From Desulfocicer vacuolatum DSM 3385 (GTDB lineage: Bacteria > Desulfobacterota > Desulfobacteria > Desulfobacterales > Desulfobacteraceae): a DNA stretch of 64,000 nt. Each line of letters begins with the position of its first letter. The first letter of the stretch is position 1. The notes under the pieces are model-generated. The model ran no database searches. It had not been told where the DNA came from and saw only the letters and a list, made by a program, of their open reading frames with translations. Shown here piece by piece: positions 43,652 through 51,506 of this stretch. Location: NCBI RefSeq assembly GCF_900176365.1, contig NZ_FWXY01000012.1:62001-126000 (forward strand). Reading direction: 5' to 3'. The position numbers and the translations under genes were made by a program.

Positions 43652-45013
43652 CTATTTTTTAATCCTGTATTTTTTAATTTTTCTTGAAAGGGTGCCGCGA
43701 TCAATATTGAGAAGTTCGGCACATTTGGAGACATTGCCCCCACAGGCACCAAGGGTATGTTTAATATGAGAGGCCTCCACATCGCTCAGTCGGATAAGAT
43801 CTTTTTCCAGGCCCCCTTCCCCCGGCAGCTGCCTTTCAGGCCGTAAGAAAGTCAACAACGATTTTTTTACGGTGGGCTCTTTACATAACACCACAGCCCT
43901 TTCCATGACATTTTTAAGCTCACGAACATTGCCCGGCCAGTCATATTTTGTTAACAACTCAAAGGCTTCAGGAGAGAGCCCCTCAACGTTTTTTCCCATT
44001 TCCCGGGAAAATTTTTCCAAAAAATGCAATGCCAGCAAAGGTATATCTTCGATTCTATCCCTTAATGGCGGAATGTCAATATTAATGACATTGATTCTGA
44101 AATAAAAATCCCGGCGAAAGGCCCTGGATTCAATCAGTGCCGAGATGTCCCGATGGGTGGCACATATCAAACGAAAATCACTGTGAATCTCCTGACTTCC
44201 CCCCAATCTGAAAAAAGTTTTTTTTTCCAGTACCCGCAAAAGGGTCACCTGCATCCGGGGGGATATTTCTCCCACCTCATCAAGGAAAAGCGTACCGGTA
44301 TCAGCAAGTTCAATGCGCCCCCTTCTCACCTGGGTGGCTCCGGTGAACGCCCCCCGTTCATGGCCAAACAGTTCACTTTCCAGAAGAGTTTCAGTGACAG
44401 CCCCACAATTAATGGCCACAAAGGGAGAAAAAAGACGCTTACTTCGCAAATGGATGGCCCGGGCCACCAGTTCTTTTCCTGTTCCTGTCTCTCCGGTGAT
44501 GAAAACCGGGGTATTGCTCTGGGCAATATCTTCTATTTGTTGAAAAACGGCCCGCATGGCACTGCTTTGGCCTAACAGGTCCTCCATCCACACGTCTTCC
44601 TGTTCAGATAAACACCTTCGTAATCGCTGATTTTCGTCCTTTAATGCTCTCTGGGCCGCCAGTTTTTCAATCAACACAATTAACTGCTCAGGATCAAAGG
44701 GTTTTAAAAGATAATCGCTGGCTCCCTGCTTCATTGCCTTGATGGCAGACTCAATGGAACCATAGGCGGTGATCATCACCACCATGACCTCCGGATACGC
44801 TGTTTTAATCTCCCGGAGCAGTTCAAGGCCGTCCATACCGGGCATTCGCATGTCCACCAACACAAGCTGTGACAGGTGTTTTTCCAGGGAATCAAGGGCA
44901 TTTGGGCCGGATGACGCCGTTGTCACCCGATATCCTTCCCGGACCAGCCAGGCAGACAGGGATTCTCGCATGGCCTCTTCATCATCAACAATCAAAATTT
45001 CAAATTCATTCAT
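43652..45013 (-). CDS. NtrC-family sigma-54 response regulator
   Basis: This 453-residue regulator has a receiver domain (VDDEEAM, phospho-Asp in LVDMRMPGMDG, about residues 1-125). A sigma-54 AAA+ domain follows with Walker A GETGTGKE, the sigma-54 contact loop GAFTGA and Walker B LFLDEVGE (about 145-375). A Fis-type helix-turn-helix (GNVSKCAELLNIDRGTLSRKI) ends the protein. Its start overlaps the kinase stop (ATGA), so it is the partner of the Rossmann-domain kinase. It activates transcription from -24/-12 promoters; targets unknown, but the TRAP promoter at 55646 is one candidate. Confidence 0.94.
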   Translation of the reverse strand: MNEFEILIVDDEEAMRESLSAWLVREGYRVTTASSGPNALDSLEKHLSQLVLVDMRMPGMDGLELLREIKTAYPEVMVVMITAYGSIESAIKAMKQGASDYLLKPFDPEQLIVLIEKLAAQRALKDENQRLRRCLSEQEDVWMEDLLGQSSAMRAVFQQIEDIAQSNTPVFITGETGTGKELVARAIHLRSKRLFSPFVAINCGAVTETLLESELFGHERGAFTGATQVRRGRIELADTGTLFLDEVGEISPRMQVTLLRVLEKKTFFRLGGSQEIHSDFRLICATHRDISALIESRAFRRDFYFRINVINIDIPPLRDRIEDIPLLALHFLEKFSREMGKNVEGLSPEAFELLTKYDWPGNVRELKNVMERAVVLCKEPTVKKSLLTFLRPERQLPGEGGLEKDLIRLSDVEASHIKHTLGACGGNVSKCAELLNIDRGTLSRKIKKYRIKK

Positions 45014-46569
45014 TTATCTTTTTTTCCTCCGGCATCGGATGCATTGGTGTGTGCGGGCAAAATAATGCGAAAGGTGGTTCCTTTATTCAATTCACTTTCC
45101 ACGGAGATGTGTCCATTGTGTGCCTTGATAATGCCATACACCATGGCAAGCCCCAGTCCCACACCGCTGACTTCGGTTTTTGTGGAAAAAAACGGCTCAA
45201 AAATTTTATCCATATTTTCATTGGGGATTCCCACGCCGGTATCTGTAACCGTCACCCACACCCCCGGTGGCATCTCATTTATGCCGGCTTTAATGGTAAG
45301 TTCTCCTCCCCGGGGCATGGCTTCCATGGCATTAAAAACAAAATTGGTGAAACATTGCTGGATCTGGGTGTAGTCCCCCAGCACCTCCAGGGGGATGGGC
45401 TCAAAGTCCAGAATTAATTTAATATTGGACAGCATCATCTTGTGCTGGGTGAGTGCCACAATGCGCTGGAACATCTCTGTTAGATCAATTTTTTTGGTCT
45501 CCATCTGTTGCTGCCGGGAAAAGGAGAGCAAATTACTGACGATTTTACCGCACCGCTGGGCCTCCCGCACGGTCAAGTGTAGATATCGTTTAAAATCCTC
45601 CAGCTCCCGGTGCGTGGGGGGACCCTGCTCAATTATTTTAAGAATCAACTTATTAAAATTAATAATGGAGCCAATGGGATTATTGATTTCATGGGCCACA
45701 GAGGCCACCATTTTACCAAGGGATATGATTTTATCCTCGTGCACCAGCCTTGCCAGATCATTTTTAATGGCCCGGGTTTTATGATCCAGGCGATCATTCA
45801 TTTCAGCGGTGATATCCCTGACAACCTCCAGGACCTGGACAATCTGGCCTTTGTCATTAAAAATGGGAAAGGTACTTACATCGCAATATCGCTCCTTGTC
45901 ATGGTGGATATGTTCATGTATGGCATGGGCCGACTGTCCTGTTTTTAAAGTTTCTTTCATGGGACAGGGACTTTCCGGGCTGTCACAGGGTGTAATGGCA
46001 TTATGGGAAATCTGAAAGCAGTAACGCCCAAGGACCTCGTCTTTTCGCAATCCTATCTTTTTCAATGCAGATTCATTGATCCACACCACTTTATAATGGG
46101 TATCAATAACCATGGCCCCCACCACAGTGACCTCGGCCAGGGCCTGGATAAAGGAATGATTCAAGCTCAAGGCTTCCTTTTGCCGGGCAATCTGCTGGGT
46201 TGAGGTGAACACGTCCTGCACAATTTCCTGGAACAGTCGGGAGGCAATGTGGTTGAGAACAGGCAGGTCTTCAGGGGTGGCTTTATTTAATTCATGGGAA
46301 AACTCAATATTGCCGGTGAGATTAAGGATCAACTCAAGGCCGGGTATGTCAAAAAGATCCCGGTACCTGGCAGTGGTGAATATCCCCTTTTTCCGGGCAT
46401 ACTCAAACCCCACGGCCCGGGTGTGGACATCGGCGATGCCTGCAATGTCAACGTGCAGGCGATTGAGTTTTTTTAATTCCATGAGCTGCAAAAAGGAGAG
46501 GCATCGCCGCCCGCCGCCCACAATGGCGATTTTAAAGGTATGAGAAGCACTTTCGTCCTGAAACGGCAT
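45010..46569 (-). CDS. Cytosolic histidine kinase with N-terminal Rossmann (NAD-binding-like) domain
   Basis: This 519-residue kinase has no membrane segment. Residues ~10-110 read as a dinucleotide-binding Rossmann fold (FKIAIVGGGRRCLSFLQLME, then VDIAGIADVHTRAVGFEYARKK), like dehydrogenase N-domains. A PAS domain follows (about 160-285, with conserved Cys in SPCPMKETL), then HisKA (ASVAHEINNPIGSI) and HATPase (NFVFNAMEAM, DTGVGI, GVGLGLAMV). The ATG at 46569 is set by GGAGG seven bases upstream. It overlaps the regulator gene by four bases. A redox or metabolite-sensing role through NAD(H) is an attractive inference. Confidence 0.9.
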   Translation of the reverse strand: MPFQDESASHTFKIAIVGGGRRCLSFLQLMELKKLNRLHVDIAGIADVHTRAVGFEYARKKGIFTTARYRDLFDIPGLELILNLTGNIEFSHELNKATPEDLPVLNHIASRLFQEIVQDVFTSTQQIARQKEALSLNHSFIQALAEVTVVGAMVIDTHYKVVWINESALKKIGLRKDEVLGRYCFQISHNAITPCDSPESPCPMKETLKTGQSAHAIHEHIHHDKERYCDVSTFPIFNDKGQIVQVLEVVRDITAEMNDRLDHKTRAIKNDLARLVHEDKIISLGKMVASVAHEINNPIGSIINFNKLILKIIEQGPPTHRELEDFKRYLHLTVREAQRCGKIVSNLLSFSRQQQMETKKIDLTEMFQRIVALTQHKMMLSNIKLILDFEPIPLEVLGDYTQIQQCFTNFVFNAMEAMPRGGELTIKAGINEMPPGVWVTVTDTGVGIPNENMDKIFEPFFSTKTEVSGVGLGLAMVYGIIKAHNGHISVESELNKGTTFRIILPAHTNASDAGGKKDK

Positions 46570-46684
46570 GATCCATCCTCCATGAATTTTGATATTAAAA
46601 AGTATAGCAAGAAATCTGAATCGAATAAAGATTCTTTTTGGACTTGACATGAAACAATGCATATGGTTATTAAAGTTATAATAC

Positions 46685-46697
46685 AAAACAGTGTTTC
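46685..46697. promoter_or_regulatory. Putative IclR operator upstream of gctA
   Basis: AAAACAGTGTTTC lies just downstream of a TATAAT (46677-46682) and 37 bases before the gctA start. The same core, AAAACAcTGTTTT in the other orientation, lies at 49494-49506 directly before the IclR gene. A TTGACA is also present at 46644-46649. Confidence 0.6.
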
Positions 46698-46733
46698 ACA
46701 TCATAAAACAAAAAAACAGAGGCGTGTGACGGT

Positions 46734-47711
46734 ATGAACTTAAAGCAAGATAAGGTCATGGATCTTACAACGGCTATCAACACTTATGTAAAAGACCGGT
46801 GTCATCTTTCCCTGGGGGGATTTACCATTAACCGAAACCCCATGGCCGCCGTGTATGAAATCATCCGGCAACGGGTAAAAAACATTCATTTATATGCCCA
46901 TTCCAACGGTCAGGGGGTGGATGAACTCATTGGGGGCGGATGCGTCTCCCACCTGGAAATCGCCTATGGGGGCAGCGGCAAATTCGCATCCACCTGCATC
47001 CGATTTCGCAAGGCTGTGGAAGAAAATCTTCTCCAGGTGGAAGACTACACCAATTATCAAATGACCCTGCGTTTTCTGGCCGGGGCCATGGGTGTTCCTT
47101 TTCTGCCCTGCAGATCTTCCATGGGCACTGATATTGTTAACAAATGGGGCTTTTCCCAGGAAATGAGAAAAACATCGAAAAAATTACCCGATGACAAGCT
47201 AACCATCATGGACAACCCCTTTTCAGGATGGCTGGACACAGAAAAAGTGGTGCTGGTACCGGCCATCCAGCCAGATGTCACCATCGTCCACGTTCAAAAA
47301 GCCGATAAACGCGGAAATTGCCGGATACAGGGGCTCACCTTTGCCGATGCAGAACAGGCCAAGGCTGCAAAGCATCTCATTGTCACCTGTGAAGAGCTTT
47401 ACGACAATGATGAATTAAAAACAGACTCAGACCAGAATCAGATTCCTTTCATCCATGTGGATGCCGTTGTCCATGTGCCCCACGGGGCATATCCCACGGC
47501 ATGTTACCACCATTATGATTATGATCCCAACTACTTAAAGGCCTATGCAAAAAAAGCAAAGGATGACACCCTCCATGGCGAATATCTCAAAGAGATGATC
47601 CATGGATGCCAAACCCAGCAAGATCTCATTGCCAAAACCGGGCCGGAACAGATGGCTGCCATTGCCGCAGACCCTCAAACCGGTTATGCCAGAAACCTTG
47701 ATAGAAAATAG
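46734..47711 (+). CDS. gctA: CoA-transferase subunit A (glutaconate CoA-transferase type)
   Basis: This 325-residue alpha subunit is of class I CoA-transferases closest to glutaconate CoA-transferase: LGGFTINRNPMAA near the start, HSNGQGVDELIGGG, and FLPCRSSMGTD. Together with GctB it moves CoA between short carboxylic acids, activating a carboxylate for oxidation. The first frame has ATG with GAGG about 11 bases upstream. A repeat separates it from gctB. The IclR gene downstream faces back to it and probably controls it. The natural substrate is not certain from sequence. Confidence 0.88.
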   Translation: MNLKQDKVMDLTTAINTYVKDRCHLSLGGFTINRNPMAAVYEIIRQRVKNIHLYAHSNGQGVDELIGGGCVSHLEIAYGGSGKFASTCIRFRKAVEENLLQVEDYTNYQMTLRFLAGAMGVPFLPCRSSMGTDIVNKWGFSQEMRKTSKKLPDDKLTIMDNPFSGWLDTEKVVLVPAIQPDVTIVHVQKADKRGNCRIQGLTFADAEQAKAAKHLIVTCEELYDNDELKTDSDQNQIPFIHVDAVVHVPHGAYPTACYHHYDYDPNYLKAYAKKAKDDTLHGEYLKEMIHGCQTQQDLIAKTGPEQMAAIAADPQTGYARNLDRK

Positions 47712-47796
47712 GCGCACAGGCGGATCGTATTCTGATCCGGTTCTGCCCACAACAAAGCTTGAAATACACCCCTGATTCACGGAGTATTTCATATAA
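47711..47796 (-). repeat. X-Y palindromic repeat between gctA and gctB
   Basis: A full copy on the minus strand, GGTTCTGCCCACAACAAAGC then GAAATACACC ... GGAGTATTTCATATAAA. It fills the whole gap between the two subunit genes. Confidence 0.85.
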
Positions 47797-47810
47797 AAAA
47801 GGAATCTAAA

Positions 47811-48575
47811 ATGGAATATACGTTAAAAGAAATGATGGCCATCACTGCGGCCCGGGAGATCAAAAATGAAGATATTGTCTTCTGTGGAACCGGCATCTCC
47901 ATGCTGGCAGCCATGGCAGCCAAGAATATCAATGCCCCGGAAAGTGTTATTTTTTTTGAAACCGGAGCCATTGACTCCAAACTGGAAGAAATTCCCCTGG
48001 CGGTGGGAGATCCCCGGGTGATGTACCACACCTCTGCCAACGGAGGACTCCTGGATTCCTTTGCCACCATGCAAAATGCCATCACAGGACAGCATGTGGT
48101 GGGAATTCTCGGAGCGGCCCAGGTGGATAAATTCGGTAACCTCAATTCCACGGTGATCGGTGATTATGAGTCACCCAAAATTCGATTCTCCGGCAGTGGC
48201 GGGGGTTGTGATGTGGCATCTTTTGTTCCCCGAAGCATTATTTTCATGCAGCATGAGAAGCGTAAATTTGTGAAAAAACTTGATTATCTCACCAGCCCGG
48301 GTTATCTTGACGGCCCGGATGGACGAAAAAACGCGGGCCTTATTCCCGGAGGACCGGAACTTGTCATCACCAACATGGGGGTCATGCGGTTTGATGACAC
48401 CACAAAACAGATGTACCTGGCTGCCTTTTATCCCGGCATAACACCGGAACAAATTCTGGACAAAATGGAATTTTCCGTGGATACTTCCCGGGCAGAAGAA
48501 GCAACCCCCCCCACTGCGGAAGAACTGACTCTTTTAAGGGAAAAATGTGATCACCAGCGATTGATACTATCTTAA
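47811..48575 (+). CDS. gctB: CoA-transferase subunit B (glutaconate CoA-transferase type)
   Basis: This 254-residue beta subunit carries the catalytic glutamate in FFETGAID (residues ~47-54), the motif to which CoA is attached in the class I mechanism. The sequence also has CGTGISMLA near the start, GAAQVDKFGNLNST and SGSGGGCDVA. It pairs with GctA. AAGGAA lies before the ATG. A strong hairpin with T run follows the stop, so the pair ends here. Confidence 0.9.
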   Translation: MEYTLKEMMAITAAREIKNEDIVFCGTGISMLAAMAAKNINAPESVIFFETGAIDSKLEEIPLAVGDPRVMYHTSANGGLLDSFATMQNAITGQHVVGILGAAQVDKFGNLNSTVIGDYESPKIRFSGSGGGCDVASFVPRSIIFMQHEKRKFVKKLDYLTSPGYLDGPDGRKNAGLIPGGPELVITNMGVMRFDDTTKQMYLAAFYPGITPEQILDKMEFSVDTSRAEEATPPTAEELTLLREKCDHQRLILS

Positions 48576-48647
48576 AAGACCATGTTGCCGTTGTGGGTGG
48601 CAAAAGCACACCGGGATATGTCAAATTTCCATGGATATTCAAGACCG

Positions 48648-48693
48648 GCTTTTCCGTTCCACGGCAGGTGCCATGTGCGGAAAAGCACCTTTT
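48648..48693 (+). terminator. Terminator after gctB
   Basis: GCTTTTCCG (48648-48656) pairs with CGGAAAAGC (48678-48686), with inner pairing of GGCA/TGCC, followed by ACCTTTTT. Confidence 0.65.
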
Positions 48694-48705
48694 TGCATCA
48701 TTATT

Positions 48706-49488
48706 TTATCGGAATAAAAAACCGTTTTCCAATGAAAATTCCCGAACCGCACCAATCAGGGACTCAATACATTTATTGCGATGGACGTCATTGGAAAAAC
48801 GAATTTCCGGAATGGCCAGACTCAACACAGCAATCGCTTTTCCCCGGTGATCCATAATGGGGGCGCTCAAAGAACCCAGCCCCGGGGTTCTTTCCCCCAG
48901 GCTGCCGGCAAACCCCTCTTGCCTTATCTGGGACAGTGCCTGCTCTAAGGAGGTCCGTTCCACCAATGTGTTTTCCGTCAAACGGGTAAGGGGCGTGAGG
49001 TCCAGATAGGTTTCAATAAACTCAGGTGAAGAAAATGCCAGCAAACATTTGGCTGAAGCACCGGCATGGAGAGGGGATCTATGCCCCAGGGGCATGCCTG
49101 CCCGCAGGGCCCTGGAGGACTCCAGGGTATCAATGCAGATGCGATGCCCATCCTCAACTATATTCAGATGAACCGTCTCCCCGGTTTCCGCTGCCACCTG
49201 TTCCATGTATTTCCGGGCACCCCGGGTCACCTGGTTAACATGCTGAAGGGGTTCTATGAATTTATAAAACACATTACCCAGATGATACTGACGGGTCTGG
49301 CTGTCCTGTTTAACAAATCCGTAGGTTTTGTAGGTCTGTAGAATCCGCTGAACCGTTGCCGGACTGAATCCGAGTTTCTGGCTCAACTCCCGCACTCCCC
49401 AGCTGGATTTATCTTCACTGAATGCCAGAAGCGTCAAAATCGATTTTTCAATGGCATTATATTTTTTATGATCATTGTTTTGTTTCAT
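48706..49488 (-). CDS. IclR-family transcriptional regulator
   Basis: This 260-residue regulator has an N-terminal winged helix (WGVRELSQKLGFSPATVQRIL, about residues 30-50) and a C-terminal effector domain (GETVHLNIVEDGHRICIDTLES, then LGSLSAPIMDHRGKAIAVLSL). IclR proteins bind small acids. The gene converges with gctB. The ATG at 49488 is chosen, as the GTG at 49500 lies inside the palindrome AAAACACTGTTTT at 49494-49506, a likely self-operator. No good ribosome-binding site is seen at the ATG. Confidence 0.9.
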   Translation of the reverse strand: MKQNNDHKKYNAIEKSILTLLAFSEDKSSWGVRELSQKLGFSPATVQRILQTYKTYGFVKQDSQTRQYHLGNVFYKFIEPLQHVNQVTRGARKYMEQVAAETGETVHLNIVEDGHRICIDTLESSRALRAGMPLGHRSPLHAGASAKCLLAFSSPEFIETYLDLTPLTRLTENTLVERTSLEQALSQIRQEGFAGSLGERTPGLGSLSAPIMDHRGKAIAVLSLAIPEIRFSNDVHRNKCIESLIGAVREFSLENGFLFR

Positions 49489-49493
49489 ATTAT

Positions 49494-49506
49494 AAAACAC
49501 TGTTTT
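49494..49506. promoter_or_regulatory. Putative IclR autoregulatory operator
   Basis: AAAACACTGTTTT is a perfect dyad around a central C, 6-18 bases before the IclR start codon. It matches the sequence before gctA. Binding would cover the translation-initiation region or promoter of the regulator gene. Confidence 0.55.
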
Positions 49507-49625
49507 TTAGAACCAAACTGTCATACTCAAAAAAAAATGTCAAGAAAAGATCGCCATCCTTCACATAACCCAAAAAGTAGTTTACACTTTGTTGGAAACT
49601 TAACCCTTAAAATGGGATATTGGAT

Positions 49626-51407
49626 ATGATTTTCAAAGCAGAACAACTTTACTGGAATGCCGGGGAAAAAAATCAATTAAAACTGGACTGGAAACGATTC
49701 AGTAAATCCCTTTTAAATGCCTCACCCAACGGCATTGCAGCCCTGGACATGACCTTGAAAATCATGATTTCCAACCAACTGGCCCAGACGGGGCTGGATC
49801 TGTTCCCCGGTGCCATGCTCTCCACCACCCTGCCCGATCTTTCCAAGCATGCCCAACAGGTCCTGAAAGCCGATAAAGCCGCAGAAGGTATCATTATTAA
49901 TAGAAACAACGTCCGTTATTCTGTGCTTTTGAACCCCATCCGCCACCGCAATGCAATGTTGGGAATATTTTGCATATTCCAGGATATGACGGCCCTGGAA
50001 AAAATCACCTCACAAATGCAATCTTTCCAGGATCTTTCCATGGAACTTGATACCATCATTGATTCCAGCAACGACGGACTATGGATTTGCGATGGAGAAG
50101 GAACCATACTCAGGCTCAATCCAGCCTCTGAATATCTCACCCATGTGAAATCAGATGAGGTTCTGGGCAGAAATATATCAGAACTGGTGGCCGAAGGACT
50201 CATTGACCAGTCTGTCACCCTTGAAGTGCTTAAAACCCAAAAAAAGGTCAGCATTCTCCAGCAAACCCGCCACGGTAAAATACTTTTTCTCACGGGCAAC
50301 CCTGTCTTTGATTCCAACGGCAATCTGTTCAGAGTGGTTGTAAACGAAAGGGATATTACTGAAATCAAGAGTCTCCAGGAAGAGCTGGAAGAAAAGGTGG
50401 CCTTAAACAACCAGTATCGCCAGGATCTGCTGGAGATGCAGATTGAAGAGATGGAATCACGACAAATCATTGCAAAAACCCCTGAATATATAAATATTAT
50501 TCAACAGGCCGTAAAACTTGGCACAGTGGATTCCACGGTATTGATTTTGGGCGAATCCGGCACCGGAAAAGGAGTGGTGGCAGATCTTATTCACAAATAT
50601 TCCCCCCGGAAAAACCATCCCATGATCAAGCTCAATTGCGGCTCAATCCCCGAATCCCTGGTGGAAAGCGAGTTGTTTGGCTATGAAAAAGGGGCCTTCA
50701 CCGGTGCGGGCAAAGGGGGTAAACCGGGTAAATTTGAAATGGCACATAAGGGCATTATTTTTCTGGATGAAATTGCAGAACTGCCCCTTTCCTCCCAGGT
50801 AAAACTGTTGCGGTTTCTGGAGGATGGACAGATTACCCGGGTGGGTGGAACCGTCAGCCAGAAAGTGGATGTTCGGATTGTGGCAGCCACCAACCGGAAT
50901 CTTAAAAAAATGGTGGCCCGGAAACAATTCAGAAGTGATCTGTTTTACCGCCTCAATGTCATTCCCCTGACCATGCTCCCCTTGCGCAAGCGAAGGGATT
51001 GCATCTTACCCCTGATCAACCATTTTACAGATCAATTCTGCCGACGGTATGGTAAAAAAAGGGTTATGTTTTCCCGGGAAGCCATGAGTGCCATGCTGGA
51101 GCACCCCTATCCCGGCAATGTCAGGGAAATGATCAACATATGTGAACGGGTGGTGGTGATGTCCCAGGATGGACATGTCAATCTGGAAGATCTGCCGGCA
51201 AGTGTCAGGGAGGGCGTGGCAAAAGGTCCCCTGGGGGGTGAGGTGTGGCATCCGGGGCAGACACTCAAAGAAAGAATGGATGCCCTGGAAAAAGAGATTC
51301 TTGAAAAAGCCCTGAAATTCCATGGCACCCAGGCTAAAATGGCCCATTCTCTGGGACTGAACCAGTCCACTGTGGCCCGTAAGTTGAAAAAGCACCTCCT
51401 GAAATGA
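49626..51407 (+). CDS. PAS-domain sigma-54 activator
   Basis: This 593-residue enhancer-binding protein has two PAS-like domains (about 20-125 and 140-255), a short coiled segment and an AAA+ core. The core has Walker A GESGTGKG, the sigma-54 loop GAFTGA, Walker B IFLDEIAE, and an arginine finger region FRSDLFYRLNV. A Fis-type helix-turn-helix (GTQAKMAHSLGLNQSTVARKL) is C-terminal. It has no receiver domain, so it senses a ligand or redox state itself. Placed between the CoA-transferase and the AOR/aminotransferase/TRAP genes, it is the best candidate to drive the sigma-54 promoter at 55646. The ATG at 49626 is preferred over the TTG at 49620. Confidence 0.9.
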   Translation: MIFKAEQLYWNAGEKNQLKLDWKRFSKSLLNASPNGIAALDMTLKIMISNQLAQTGLDLFPGAMLSTTLPDLSKHAQQVLKADKAAEGIIINRNNVRYSVLLNPIRHRNAMLGIFCIFQDMTALEKITSQMQSFQDLSMELDTIIDSSNDGLWICDGEGTILRLNPASEYLTHVKSDEVLGRNISELVAEGLIDQSVTLEVLKTQKKVSILQQTRHGKILFLTGNPVFDSNGNLFRVVVNERDITEIKSLQEELEEKVALNNQYRQDLLEMQIEEMESRQIIAKTPEYINIIQQAVKLGTVDSTVLILGESGTGKGVVADLIHKYSPRKNHPMIKLNCGSIPESLVESELFGYEKGAFTGAGKGGKPGKFEMAHKGIIFLDEIAELPLSSQVKLLRFLEDGQITRVGGTVSQKVDVRIVAATNRNLKKMVARKQFRSDLFYRLNVIPLTMLPLRKRRDCILPLINHFTDQFCRRYGKKRVMFSREAMSAMLEHPYPGNVREMINICERVVVMSQDGHVNLEDLPASVREGVAKGPLGGEVWHPGQTLKERMDALEKEILEKALKFHGTQAKMAHSLGLNQSTVARKLKKHLLK

Positions 51408-51506
51408 GACCATTTCGGCACACTTCACAACACCGGGCATTGGGATGACACAGCCTGCCGGCTCTGCCACCCCGATTTATTGATAATTCAGTTGATTTTT
51501 CAGTTT

